From Spirochaetaceae bacterium (GTDB lineage: Bacteria > Spirochaetota > Spirochaetia > WTKD01): a stretch of 60,871 nucleotides of DNA. The notes beneath the pieces are model-generated. The model was not told the origin of the DNA. It saw nothing but the letters and a program-made list of their open reading frames with translations, and ran no database searches. Both the position numbers and the translations under genes were made by a program. The stretch is from contig WTKD01000012.1 of assembly GCA_011524535.1 (NCBI GenBank), positions 1 to 60,871 of the forward strand, read 5' to 3'. Below, in pieces: positions 8,525-17,473 of the stretch. How positions within the stretch are numbered: the first letter of the stretch is position 1; each line of letters begins with the position of its first letter.

Positions 8525-9642
8525 CCACTACACTACAAAGTAAACAGTTTCAGTTATTTGGTTCCCTATTTCTGCTTATTGCTGTGGGTTTAATCGTCCT
8601 GTTTTCGGCTTCTTACCCGCGTGCAAACGTATTATTTGGAGATTCTTTTTACTTTGTGCGAAGGCAGCTCATATGGATTTCGATCGGAGTATTGGCTGGG
8701 ATAGGTCTTCAGTTGATTCCGTTATCCGTTTTGAGACGTATATCACCCTTTTTGATGGGGCTTAGCATTCTGGCATTGTGTTTGCCCTTGATTCCTGGTA
8801 TCGGAGTTTCCGTTCTCGGTGCTCGTCGATGGATATCTATTTTTTCATACACGTTGCAACCATCTGAATTTGTTCGATTGCCCTTAATTTTTTATTTGGC
8901 TCATATGCTTTCAAAAAAGAAAGAGCAAATGGATGATTTTTACAATACGGTGCTTCCATTGCTTTGCGTGATATTTGCTGTAAGTGCTATCATCTATTTG
9001 CAGAATGATTTTTCTTCGGCAGTCTTTATTATGTTTGTATCTTTTTCAATCCTGTTTGTGGGTGGATTACGATTAAGATATATTCTAGCCTGCATGGTTT
9101 CTAGTATTCCCCTCATTGTCGTTTTTCTTTTCACCCATGAATATAGAGTGCGTCGGCTTTTGGCATATTTCTTTCCAGAAATGGATGTCTCTGGAACGGG
9201 ATTCCAGGCTTATATTGCAAAAGATGCGATAGCCCGTGGAGGCCTATTCGGTTTGGGAATTGGACAAAGTGTTTCGAAACAAGGAGTCTTGCCAGAGGCA
9301 CATTCTGACTTTTTGGCGGCCATATTATTTGAAGAAATGGGGCTTTTTGGGCTTCTAGGTCTTATTACACTGTTTGCTCTCTTTGCCTATCTCGGGTATA
9401 CCATCTCGATGGGGGCCAGAACTGATTTTATTGCATTATCAGCTTTTGGAATAACAACTTTTATCGTTTTGCAAACCCTGGTCAATCTTGCTGTTGTTTG
9501 CAACTTACTTCCAACAACTGGGTTGCCATTGCCGTTTTTTTCGGCGGGTGGATCCTCTATCGTAAATTCGATCATGCTTGGTGCGATGTTGATAAAACTA
9601 TCACTTGCGTCGAATGGGGAGGGGATAGAAAATCATGCCTAG
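8521..9642 (+). CDS. ftsW: Septal peptidoglycan polymerase FtsW
   Basis: A SEDS-family glycosyltransferase, 373 residues from the ATG at 8521. That start overlaps the mraY stop; an upstream in-frame ATG at 8437 lies within mraY and is not preferred. About ten transmembrane helices are visible. Motifs are GARRWISI and the LQPSEFVRLPLIFYLAH block, LQNDFSSAV, and the C-terminal TTGLPLPFFSAGGSS (near residues 338-352). FtsW is named rather than RodA because of its position between mraY and ftsQ/A/Z. It needs a partner class B PBP (FtsI), which is not encoded here. The 3' end overlaps ftsQ by 8 bases. Confidence 0.92.
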   Translation: MTTTLQSKQFQLFGSLFLLIAVGLIVLFSASYPRANVLFGDSFYFVRRQLIWISIGVLAGIGLQLIPLSVLRRISPFLMGLSILALCLPLIPGIGVSVLGARRWISIFSYTLQPSEFVRLPLIFYLAHMLSKKKEQMDDFYNTVLPLLCVIFAVSAIIYLQNDFSSAVFIMFVSFSILFVGGLRLRYILACMVSSIPLIVVFLFTHEYRVRRLLAYFFPEMDVSGTGFQAYIAKDAIARGGLFGLGIGQSVSKQGVLPEAHSDFLAAILFEEMGLFGLLGLITLFALFAYLGYTISMGARTDFIALSAFGITTFIVLQTLVNLAVVCNLLPTTGLPLPFFSAGGSSIVNSIMLGAMLIKLSLASNGEGIENHA

Positions 9643-10369
9643 TAAATTGAGCAAAAGCGGCGGAATCGCACTGTTCGTCTTGAGTGCGGTGCTTATGATC
9701 CTTGTTTTCGGGAATATTGTTTTTACAGTTCTTATTGTTCCAGCAACAAAAATCAATAGAATTGTATTGCAAACCGAGATGTCTTTGGGGAAAGAAGAAT
9801 TGCTGGGAATGATGCAGGTAGAAGAACCTTTGCTATACTTTAAAATTGATAGTGAGCGCGTAGAAACCGTTCTGGGCAACCATCCTGAAGTCGAAAATGC
9901 AATCGTTACAAAATCTTTCCCAGAAACATTAGAGATAACCTTGAGCGCCCGAGTGCCAGTAGCCCAGGTTCGTTACGAAGATGATATAGTAATGATTGAC
10001 AAAAAAGGGATGGCATACACGCCGATAGTACATAATACACAACGAAATGTACCTGTGGTCACCTCTACAAATGAAGGTCTCCTTGTTGAAGAAATCGAAA
10101 AGGTAGCATCATTGTTGTATGATCTCAAAATTGGATATCCTGATTCTTATCAATTAATCTCGGAGCTGGTACTTCTTTCAGATCGAGAGATGCACATTTA
10201 TCTCATGGAAAAGTTTCTTCCTATACGCTCATTCCTCGCGGCGAAAGCTGAGAATGTTCATGACGTTATTTTTCAAACACGCCAACTATATGGAGTAATT
10301 AATCCTACCGAATACATTGAAATAGATGCACGAAGTAGACATGCAATTGCACGGGGAACCAGACTATGA
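9635..10369 (+). CDS. ftsQ: Cell division protein FtsQ/DivIB
   Basis: A 244-residue bitopic membrane protein with a single transmembrane helix at about residues 9-30. A POTRA domain follows (about residues 38-108), ending in the typical HPEVENAIVTKSFPETLEITL segment (split across residues 87-107). A beta domain follows (to about 230). FtsQ/DivIB bridges FtsL/FtsB to the early divisome. Position between ftsW and ftsA supports the call. The stop overlaps the ftsA ATG by 4 bases. Confidence 0.9.
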   Translation: MPSKLSKSGGIALFVLSAVLMILVFGNIVFTVLIVPATKINRIVLQTEMSLGKEELLGMMQVEEPLLYFKIDSERVETVLGNHPEVENAIVTKSFPETLEITLSARVPVAQVRYEDDIVMIDKKGMAYTPIVHNTQRNVPVVTSTNEGLLVEEIEKVASLLYDLKIGYPDSYQLISELVLLSDREMHIYLMEKFLPIRSFLAAKAENVHDVIFQTRQLYGVINPTEYIEIDARSRHAIARGTRL

Positions 10370-11565
10370 TTATTGCAGGGTTGGACATCGGCAGTAAATC
10401 GGTTCGCCTGGTGGTTGGAGAGCTAGCGGAGGAAGGCATCACATTGATTGATCTCATACAAGTGCCTTCGGAAGGGGTGAAAAAAGGTGTTGTGGTCAAT
10501 TTAGAGACTATCACCCAATGTATACGTAATGCTGTTCTACAAGTTGTTGAAAAGCATGATATTCAAATTCAAGAAGTGATACTTGGCTTGAGTGGAGTAC
10601 AGATAATTGGGCAAAACAGCAAGGGTGTGGTAGCAATAGAGTCGCGTCAGAAAGGAGTAACCGCTTCAGATATCGAGCGAGTTCTAGAGGCAGCCAGTGC
10701 GGTCCCGATGACGTTAGACCATGAGATCATTCATCGCATACCAAATGAATATACCATAGACGGCAAACAACATGCATCTAATCCAATCAATATGCTAGGG
10801 GTTCGCCTCGAGCTGAATGTGCATATAATTGCGGTGTCATCCACGGGCGCACAGGGTCTTGTGATGGCTGCAAATCGAGCCGGTTTGGTAGTGTCTCATT
10901 TGATGTATTGTGGGTATGCGTCTTCAAAGGTTGTTCTTACTGCAGATGAATATTCCCTTGGTGCTATTCATATTGTTATCGGCCACGATACGACAACTGT
11001 GCTTTGCGTGAAGGATGGCGGGGTTTGCAGCAGTTTTGTTATTCCAATTGGAGGTAAGCATATTACCAATGATCTTGCCATAGTGCTACAAACATCGGTT
11101 GAGGAAGCGGAGCGGATAAAATTACAGCATGGAGTGTGTTGTGCGGGAGTTATTGATAGCAACGAAGAAGTGCTCATACAAGGAATCGGAATTCACCGAC
11201 CGCGTCTAAGCACTCAGCTAGATATTACCAGGATTATTGAGGCTCGTATGAGAGAAATTCTATGTGTGATATTGAATTTTGTTCAGCGATCGGGGCTGAA
11301 AATAGAAGAATTTCATACAGTTGTACTGGGTGGCGGTGGCTCGCTACATATTGGTATTACGGAGTTGGTTCAGCAGGAATTGAATATTGCTGCACGTGTC
11401 GGTATTCCGAAAAGGATGTCGGGTTTGGATGCAAACACCAGGACGCCATTTTGGAGCACCGCCTTGGGTTTATTGATCGATGCGCGTGAAGCGTTATCGG
11501 TTCAGGTAAAAAAACAAAAAAAGTCACATGGCGTTGTGTCTTGGATAAGAAACTTTTTTGAGTAA
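10366..11565 (+). CDS. ftsA: Cell division protein FtsA with altered phosphate-2 loop
   Basis: An actin-like protein that tethers FtsZ to the membrane, 399 residues. Phosphate-1 loop [15 protein letters not shown] (residues 5-19), the 1C subdomain and the adenosine loop [11 protein letters not shown] are recognisable. The C-terminal [11 protein letters not shown] fits the amphipathic membrane-targeting helix. The phosphate-2 loop is odd: the usual DIGGGTT reads VIGHDTT at residues 204-210, losing the Asp and two Gly. Nucleotide binding or hydrolysis may therefore differ. The frame is intact and neighbours are normal, so it is not a pseudogene. Confidence 0.93.
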   Translation: MIIAGLDIGSKSVRLVVGELAEEGITLIDLIQVPSEGVKKGVVVNLETITQCIRNAVLQVVEKHDIQIQEVILGLSGVQIIGQNSKGVVAIESRQKGVTASDIERVLEAASAVPMTLDHEIIHRIPNEYTIDGKQHASNPINMLGVRLELNVHIIAVSSTGAQGLVMAANRAGLVVSHLMYCGYASSKVVLTADEYSLGAIHIVIGHDTTTVLCVKDGGVCSSFVIPIGGKHITNDLAIVLQTSVEEAERIKLQHGVCCAGVIDSNEEVLIQGIGIHRPRLSTQLDITRIIEARMREILCVILNFVQRSGLKIEEFHTVVLGGGGSLHIGITELVQQELNIAARVGIPKRMSGLDANTRTPFWSTALGLLIDAREALSVQVKKQKKSHGVVSWIRNFFE

Positions 11566-11590
11566 TCAGATAACTACTGTGGGAGGTGAC

Positions 11591-12763
11591 ATGAAGATTT
11601 CGATAGTTCAAAACGAAGATTCGGTGATATCAAAGAAAACGAGTATTAAGGTTGTTGGTATCGGTGGTGGAGGCAGCAATGCGGTAAATAGAATGCTAAG
11701 TAGCGGTATAGATACGATGGAATTTATCGTTATGAACACCGATTTGCAGGCCTTAACGAGTTCGACAGCAAAAACAAAGCTTCCTCTTGGAGAGAAGATA
11801 ACAAACGGGCTTGGGGCTGGTGGAGATCCGGTTATCGGGGAAAGGTCAGCAGTAGAAGATTGCGAAACTATTGGAAATCACCTGAAAGGAACCGATATGG
11901 TGTTCATCACCGCTGGGATGGGAGGTGGCACGGGAACCGGAGCAGCTCCAGTAGTTGCGAATGTTGCAAAGGAGATGGGAATTCTCTGCGTTGCGGTTGT
12001 GACCAAACCATTTGACTTTGAAGGCAAAAAGAAACAAAGAATAGCAGAAGAAGGAATCAAAAAACTACGAAAATCCGTAGATACTTTAATCACAATTTCA
12101 AATCAGCGATTACTTCGCATCGTGGATAAATCCACGCCTATACAAGAAGCCTTCCTGATTGCAGATGATGTATTGAGACAGGGGGTTCAGGGGATTTCTG
12201 ACCTCATTACAAAAGAGGGTGTGATAAATATAGATTTCGCCGATGTGAATACGATAATGAAATTACAAGGCGATGCTCTTATGGGTGTAGGCATTGGTCG
12301 GGGGACCACTCGAGCGGTCGATGCTGCAATGGAGGCTATAAACAATCCAATGATTGAGGATATAGATATAGCTGGAGCGACGGGCCTGCTTGTGAATGTA
12401 ACCGGAAGCGAAGATTTATCATTGAGTGAGTACAACGAAATAGTCAGTGTTATTACTGCAAACGCGGATGAAGATGCATTGGTGATCTCCGGATGGAGAA
12501 CCGATGAAACGTTGAGAGAAACCGTTGCGGTTACGGTTATTGCAACCGGATTCAAGAAACTAGCGAATGCGCCATCTGCTGAACAAGAACAAACACATTC
12601 GGAGTTGTTTTCGCTATCAGAATGGACAGAAATTACCAAGGGCTCTGGGCGCATAGCTGAGCACCCACTTGAAACAAGCGAAGAACTTGAACACGCAAAG
12701 CCTGCCTTATACAGAATGCGAAAAAATGAGACCGAAGTTAAGGGATATGACAAATACCATTGA
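11591..12763 (+). CDS. ftsZ: Cell division GTPase FtsZ
   Basis: A tubulin-like GTPase forming the Z-ring, 390 residues from the ATG at 11591. That start is preceded by GGGAGGTGAC, a strong ribosome binding site; the in-frame ATG at 11558 would place this site inside the gene. Motifs: [13 protein letters not shown] near the N-terminus, [14 protein letters not shown] (T4 tubulin signature) and NIDFADV (T7 synergy loop). The conserved C-terminal peptide is probably [12 protein letters not shown], followed by a further 10 residues or so. The last codons overlap xerD by 17 bases. Confidence 0.97.
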   Translation: MKISIVQNEDSVISKKTSIKVVGIGGGGSNAVNRMLSSGIDTMEFIVMNTDLQALTSSTAKTKLPLGEKITNGLGAGGDPVIGERSAVEDCETIGNHLKGTDMVFITAGMGGGTGTGAAPVVANVAKEMGILCVAVVTKPFDFEGKKKQRIAEEGIKKLRKSVDTLITISNQRLLRIVDKSTPIQEAFLIADDVLRQGVQGISDLITKEGVINIDFADVNTIMKLQGDALMGVGIGRGTTRAVDAAMEAINNPMIEDIDIAGATGLLVNVTGSEDLSLSEYNEIVSVITANADEDALVISGWRTDETLRETVAVTVIATGFKKLANAPSAEQEQTHSELFSLSEWTEITKGSGRIAEHPLETSEELEHAKPALYRMRKNETEVKGYDKYH

Positions 12764-13643
12764 TAGATACTGTGAGCATCTTTATTATAACCTTGGTCTA
12801 TCACAACAGACGGTAGAGGTATATATTTCCGAGGTGCAAAGATTTTCTTTATTTTTTGTGCAGGAAAATCTGCAGAGCATTACCAGTGATCATGTATATT
12901 CGTATCTTGCTCATCGAAATTCTGATAATTCGTTGGAGAACAAGACAGTTCAGCGGATTATTTCAAGTTTGAATAATTATTTCCGTTTTCTGTGTGAGGA
13001 GAATATTATTGAATCCAACCCGATTGATTTTATTCAGCGGCCTCGGACGACTGATTCTTTTCCTTTGGTGCTCACCGAAGAGGATGTGGAAACGTTGTTA
13101 GATTCATTAAAAACGGATAATATACTCGATCAACGGGATAGATGTTTGTTTGAACTCATTTATTCTTGTGGATTGCGGGTTTCAGAAGTTATAAGGCTGA
13201 AGTTGGTGGATGTTTTTCTTGAAGATCGTGTGGTAAAAGTAACAGGAAAGCGCGAGAAGGAAAGATTAATTCCCTTGGTAGATGCGACAAAACTTTGTCT
13301 TGAAAACTACATGCTGCATGTAAGACCAAAGTTTCTTCGAATATCTTCGGATATGTTGTTTCTGGGTAGACGCGGATATGGTCTTTCTCGGAAGGGAGTA
13401 TGGAAACGATTTCATCAATTATGTGAAAAGGCGGGGGTTAAGGCGCATGTACATACACTTCGTCATTCATATGCAACACATTTGGTGCAAAATGGGGCTG
13501 ATCTTAGAGCTGTTCAGGCATTATTGGGGCATTCCAGTATAATTACCACCGAGATATATACGCATACCGCAAAAAAAAATCTACAAAAAGTCTATGAAAC
13601 CTATCACCCAAGCGAGATTGAAGGCAATGAACGAATATTTTAA
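12747..13643 (+). CDS. xerD: Tyrosine recombinase XerD
   Basis: A site-specific recombinase for chromosome-dimer resolution at dif, about 298 residues. The core-binding domain begins [20 protein letters not shown]. Catalytic residues are visible: Arg in SCGLRVSE, Lys in [27 protein letters not shown] and the Tyr in TTEIYTH. The start at 12747 is chosen because family members begin just before this helix. In-frame ATGs at 12726 and 12669 are possible but lie deeper in ftsZ. XerD rather than XerC is inferred from the TTEIYTH context and the presence of a second recombinase at 15897. Confidence 0.88.
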   Translation: MTNTIDRYCEHLYYNLGLSQQTVEVYISEVQRFSLFFVQENLQSITSDHVYSYLAHRNSDNSLENKTVQRIISSLNNYFRFLCEENIIESNPIDFIQRPRTTDSFPLVLTEEDVETLLDSLKTDNILDQRDRCLFELIYSCGLRVSEVIRLKLVDVFLEDRVVKVTGKREKERLIPLVDATKLCLENYMLHVRPKFLRISSDMLFLGRRGYGLSRKGVWKRFHQLCEKAGVKAHVHTLRHSYATHLVQNGADLRAVQALLGHSSIITTEIYTHTAKKNLQKVYETYHPSEIEGNERIF

Positions 13644-14373
13644 CGATATTAAACAACAGTACGTAGAACAAACGGGGGTTTCATGGCCAAAAAAGCCAAG
13701 TCTTCACAGAATCAATGAAGAAAACATTGCTCGCTACATCGATCACACAAATTTGAAATTGGATGTGGATAACGGAAAGATTCAGACATTATGCGAGGAG
13801 GCGATGACACATGAGTTTTTTTCTGTGTGTATACCACTTATATTTGTTCCTCATACACATACACTTCTAGAAAATACCCCCGTCAAAATATGCACGGTTA
13901 TCGGGTTTCCATTTGGATATCTTCCTACTAGTAGCAAGGTAGAAGAAACCAGATACGCCTTATCGGAAGGAGCAGAAGAGGTGGATATGGTTGTATGCGT
14001 AGGGGACGTGAAACAGGGATTATACATGCGGGTTTTTGATGACATTGCTACTGTAAAAGAAATTTGTGGCGATCGTTGTGTGAAGGTCATCCTCGAATGC
14101 AGCGAATTGACCGATGAAGAAAAAATACGGGTTGCTACGATAGCGATGCTTGCGGGGGCTGATTTTGTAAAAACTTCAACAGGATTCGCCAGTGGGGGGG
14201 CTACGTTGGATGATATATCTTTGCTTCGATCGGTCGTGGGTGAAATCGGGGCGGTTAAAGCATCGGGGGGAATCAGGGATATTTCTTTTGCATTGGCATG
14301 CAAAGAAGCGGGAGCGGATCGAATTGGCTCTTCTTCTGGTCTACGGATTATCGAGCAGCAAAAGGATTTGTAA
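13627..14373 (+). CDS. deoC: Deoxyribose-phosphate aldolase DeoC
   Basis: A class I aldolase cleaving 2-deoxyribose-5-phosphate to acetaldehyde and glyceraldehyde-3-phosphate, in nucleoside salvage. Visible are the N-terminal IARYIDHTNLK, VIGFPFGY, GAEEVDMVVCVGDVK, VILECSEL, the Schiff-base lysine in ADFVKTSTGF, and KASGGIRD. From 13627 it has 248 residues. An earlier ATG at 13594 adds 11 residues but has no ribosome binding site, whereas GAAGG precedes 13627. It overlaps xerD by 17 bases. A nucleoside catabolic enzyme is metabolically out of place here. Confidence 0.93.
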   Translation: MNEYFNDIKQQYVEQTGVSWPKKPSLHRINEENIARYIDHTNLKLDVDNGKIQTLCEEAMTHEFFSVCIPLIFVPHTHTLLENTPVKICTVIGFPFGYLPTSSKVEETRYALSEGAEEVDMVVCVGDVKQGLYMRVFDDIATVKEICGDRCVKVILECSELTDEEKIRVATIAMLAGADFVKTSTGFASGGATLDDISLLRSVVGEIGAVKASGGIRDISFALACKEAGADRIGSSSGLRIIEQQKDL

Positions 14374-14378
14374 GTAGA

Positions 14379-15065
14379 ATGCGTACTACGGTTCTCATCG
14401 GTCTATCCTTAATGATGTTTTGTGGTTGTGAGGTGATCGAAGATACTTGGAATCGGCTACTTGCATATGGAACTCGAAAATTACCCGAGAACGTAGAAGA
14501 AAAAAATCTTGAAGAAGAATTTTTACAATTATCACAAAAAGTAAGGGACGCATTAATAGCGATCAATGATGTTCGTGATGTGCGGATGGAATTGGTTGAT
14601 GAGCTTATAGCCCAGGAAATGTACGGAATGGCAATCCCACATCTTGAAGAACTACTGTTTCAAACTCCTGAAAACGCAAGAATCCATTATTTGTATGCGG
14701 TTTCGATGGCAAAAATTACAAAGAATATTGATGCTACAGCATTTCCAAGCGAAAAGATTACATTTCATTACGATCAAGCTCATACACTCGCCCCTATGAA
14801 CTATCTTTATGGGTATGGGTATGCTGTGTATCTGATTTATGAAGAGCAGGAGTATGAAAAAGTCCTAGCTATTTGTGAAAGACTTATATCGATCAATTCG
14901 GGGGATCCCAGAGGATACTTCCTGTTGGGGGCTACTCACTATTCACTAGGTGATTTTTCTGCGGCTATTGATGCATATGAGAGAATTCTTAGTTTACGTA
15001 ATGCAAGTGATGAACAAAAAGAACAGGCGCAAGAAAATATAAACAACATTAGGATTCGACAATGA
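14379..15065 (+). CDS. TPR-containing lipoprotein
   Basis: A 228-residue predicted lipoprotein. It has a short signal sequence ending in a lipobox-like MMFCGC, with Cys17 the likely lipidated residue. TPR-like helical pairs follow in the second half (YAVYLIYEEQEYEKVLAI..., YFLLGATHYSLGDFSAAIDA). The ATG at 14379 is preferred because it gives the complete signal peptide; the longer frame from 14298 runs through deoC. It sits between ftsZ/xerD/deoC and dprA, the position of an uncharacterised TPR protein in Borrelia (recalled gene order). TPR lipoproteins usually act as envelope scaffolds, but the partner is unknown. The stop overlaps dprA by 4 bases. Confidence 0.85.
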   Translation: MRTTVLIGLSLMMFCGCEVIEDTWNRLLAYGTRKLPENVEEKNLEEEFLQLSQKVRDALIAINDVRDVRMELVDELIAQEMYGMAIPHLEELLFQTPENARIHYLYAVSMAKITKNIDATAFPSEKITFHYDQAHTLAPMNYLYGYGYAVYLIYEEQEYEKVLAICERLISINSGDPRGYFLLGATHYSLGDFSAAIDAYERILSLRNASDEQKEQAQENINNIRIRQ

Positions 15066-15913
15066 CCAAAGAACAACGATTATATTGCATATTACTAATG
15101 AGTTATCTACGTTCTCGAGAAAAATTTTTGTTGTCGCAATACATTACTTCGGCTGATCAATTCTTTTCACTCACGAAAAAAGATGTTGAAGCATGCATAT
15201 CACGAAAACTTAGTACATATTTGTCACCAAGAGAATTATTAAAAACATGTGAGTTTGATTTTTCTATGATGGAGCGGTATCGCGTTCAGTGTATTCCGTA
15301 TGATGATGACAGATATCCTCCCTTATTACGTGAAATATATGACCCTCCAGTATTATTGTTATGCCGCGGTAATGTGAATGGTTTGTTAGATTATGTATCG
15401 ATTGTGGGTACGCGGCACGCAAGCAAAGAAGGGTTAGATGCGGCAAGTAATTTTGCTGAATCTGCGGTGGAGGATGGGTTTGGTGTAGTATCGGGATTGG
15501 CAAAAGGGATAGATGCGGCGGCGCACAGAGGGGCACTCGAAAGCAAAGGTGTTACTGTGGCGGTTTTGGGCTGTGGAGTAGATGTTGTCTATCCAAAAAA
15601 CAACAAACAGTTATTTCAAAACATTATTGAGCATGCAGGCGGTGTGGTGAGTGAATACCCGCTAGGTACACCACCCCTGAAATTTCACTTCCCAGAACGA
15701 AATAGAATTGTGAGTGGAATGAGTAAGATCACCGTCCTGGTCGAGGCCCCAAAACAGTCGGGTGCTATGATTACGGCCAGGCTTGCGCTTGAGCAGGGAC
15801 GCGATGTTTTAGTGCATCGGGCGGGAGTGGATAGCGAAGGCATCCAAATATTAGTAGATCAAGGTGCACAGGTGGTGAATTCTATGCGGGAGGTTTATGA
15901 AAAACACGGATAA
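15062..15913 (+). CDS. dprA: DNA processing protein DprA (Smf)
   Basis: A Rossmann-fold protein that in competent bacteria protects incoming single-stranded DNA and loads RecA. It has 283 residues. Visible are VSIVGTRHAS (residues about 111-120), VVSGLAKGIDAAAHRGAL (near 142-160), VLGCGVDVVYPKNN and FPERNRIVSGMS. It ends after the Rossmann domain and lacks the C-terminal winged-helix (DML1) domain of longer DprAs. No other competence genes are visible, so the role in this organism is uncertain. It overlaps xerC by 17 bases. Confidence 0.95.
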   Translation: MTKEQRLYCILLMSYLRSREKFLLSQYITSADQFFSLTKKDVEACISRKLSTYLSPRELLKTCEFDFSMMERYRVQCIPYDDDRYPPLLREIYDPPVLLLCRGNVNGLLDYVSIVGTRHASKEGLDAASNFAESAVEDGFGVVSGLAKGIDAAAHRGALESKGVTVAVLGCGVDVVYPKNNKQLFQNIIEHAGGVVSEYPLGTPPLKFHFPERNRIVSGMSKITVLVEAPKQSGAMITARLALEQGRDVLVHRAGVDSEGIQILVDQGAQVVNSMREVYEKHG

Positions 15914-16946
15914 CATAATAGCCGCAACAAAGACAACAATGATCCGTACTATGCAGGAACGGGTTGAATCATACTTGCATCACCTTGCTCACCATGTTCG
16001 TTTGAGTGATTCAACTCTGCGAGCCTATGAGCTTGAATTAAACAGATATATAGGATGGTTGGAAGCCAAGGAACGTGCAAAAGGTAATCCTTCTGAATCG
16101 CAGAGTAGAAAAGAAAGTTCTTCTGCGAACATGACGAGCAAAGAGAAAGAAACAGATATTCCGTCTGAAAAAAGAGATGTTCAGGAGGTCCGTTCATTTT
16201 TATTGTATTTATCTCGAAGGGGATTATCCTCGCGTACAATAAATCGCAGTATATCGGTACTCAGAGGTCTGTATCGGTTTATGTATGAAAAAGAAATAGA
16301 TGGTGTAAATACGGTAGCTACATTGAAACTTAGGAAGAAGACTGAGCGCATACCCGATCTATTATTCCATTCGGAAATGAAGCAATTGCAATCTGGTAAT
16401 CAAACGGATGCATCCTTCTTTGAAATAAGAAATACTATCTTGATTGAGTTTGTCTACGCGACAGGAGTACGCGTTGGCGAATTGACATCTAGGACTATGG
16501 AGGAGTTAGAGTCTGTACCAAAATCCCTTCTTATTCGAGGCAAAGGATCAAAATACAGATATATATTTTTGTCTGAAAAACTACGTTCGTTGATTCCTTC
16601 CTATATCAAACGAAGAAAACAGTTTATAATTGCAAACAGCTTGGTTGAATGCGAAGCCTTTTTTATAAACAACAGAGGTAATCCCTTGAGTGTTCGAGGG
16701 GTGCAGAAAATATTTAGGTCTGAATCTCAACGAAGAGGATTGATGAAATCTGTGCATCCGCATATGATTCGCCATAGTTTCGCTACGCATATGCTAGAAT
16801 CTGGGGCAGACATACGGAGCATCCAAGAGTTTCTTGGTCATTCCAGTTTGGCGACCACTCAGCGCTACGCTCATGTAAACCTTCGGTATTTGCAGGCGGT
16901 TTGTGATAAAGCTCATCCACATGGGAGGGAAAAGAGTAAAGAATGA
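15897..16946 (+). CDS. xerC: Tyrosine recombinase XerC
   Basis: The second Xer recombinase, 349 residues, presumed to act with XerD at dif. The catalytic set is complete: Arg in [12 protein letters not shown], Lys in [28 protein letters not shown], and nucleophile Tyr in TTQRYAHV. It is about 50 residues longer than usual. Much of that is a hydrophilic Ser/Lys/Glu insert around residues 61-97 inside the N-terminal core-binding domain. The start may be at 15897 or at a later Met (15939 or 15954), since the first helix begins near [13 protein letters not shown]. The last 4 bases overlap hslV. Confidence 0.9.
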   Translation: MKNTDNIIAATKTTMIRTMQERVESYLHHLAHHVRLSDSTLRAYELELNRYIGWLEAKERAKGNPSESQSRKESSSANMTSKEKETDIPSEKRDVQEVRSFLLYLSRRGLSSRTINRSISVLRGLYRFMYEKEIDGVNTVATLKLRKKTERIPDLLFHSEMKQLQSGNQTDASFFEIRNTILIEFVYATGVRVGELTSRTMEELESVPKSLLIRGKGSKYRYIFLSEKLRSLIPSYIKRRKQFIIANSLVECEAFFINNRGNPLSVRGVQKIFRSESQRRGLMKSVHPHMIRHSFATHMLESGADIRSIQEFLGHSSLATTQRYAHVNLRYLQAVCDKAHPHGREKSKE

Positions 16947-17473
16947 GAATTGACGGAACAACTGTATTGGCGGTAAATAAAAACGGTCATACAGCCATTG
17001 CAGCCGATGGTCAGGTAACCTTTGGTGCGAATATACTAAAACAAGGTGCAAACAAGTTACGCAGATTACACGATGGACGTGTGCTTGCGGGTTTCGCTGG
17101 CTCTACTGCAGATGCCCTAACTCTGTTTGAATTATTTGAAACAAAATTGAAAGAATATTCTGGCGAGCTCAAACGTGCGGCTGTAGAAATGGCAAAGCAA
17201 TGGAGAACCGACCGTGTATTACGTAGATTAGAGGCATTTATGGTGGTAGCCGACACTGAGAGAATTCTTTTGCTCTCGGGAATGGGTGATGTGTTAGAGC
17301 CCGATTACAGCATATGTGCCATAGGTTCTGGTGGAAATTATGCATATGCGGCAGCCAAGGCCTATTATGAACAAAAAGAACTCAGCGCAAAAGAGATAGC
17401 GACAAAATCTCTGCAAATCGCTTCGGAGATATGCATATATACGAATAATAATATTAAGGTGGAAGAACTATAG
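16943..17473 (+). CDS. hslV: HslV, proteolytic subunit of the HslUV protease
   Basis: A 176-residue N-terminal nucleophile threonine peptidase that forms the double ring capped by HslU. The N-terminus reads [11 protein letters not shown], so five residues must be removed to expose the catalytic Thr6, a short propeptide as in other spirochaete and Bacillus HslV/ClpQ proteins. AADGQVTFG and the Gly-rich [14 protein letters not shown] segment near residues 133-146 are conserved. It overlaps xerC by 4 bases and hslU by 1 base. Confidence 0.96.
   Translation: MRIDGTTVLAVNKNGHTAIAADGQVTFGANILKQGANKLRRLHDGRVLAGFAGSTADALTLFELFETKLKEYSGELKRAAVEMAKQWRTDRVLRRLEAFMVVADTERILLLSGMGDVLEPDYSICAIGSGGNYAYAAAKAYYEQKELSAKEIATKSLQIASEICIYTNNNIKVEEL

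Noticed and set aside
12187-12804. Minus-strand open frame of about 205 codons opposite ftsZ
   Set aside because: Antisense to the strongly conserved FtsZ sequence and low in complexity (Ser/Thr/Val). No independent evidence for translation.
13851-14303. Minus-strand open frame opposite deoC
   Set aside because: Antisense to a conserved enzyme with no plausible start region or motif.
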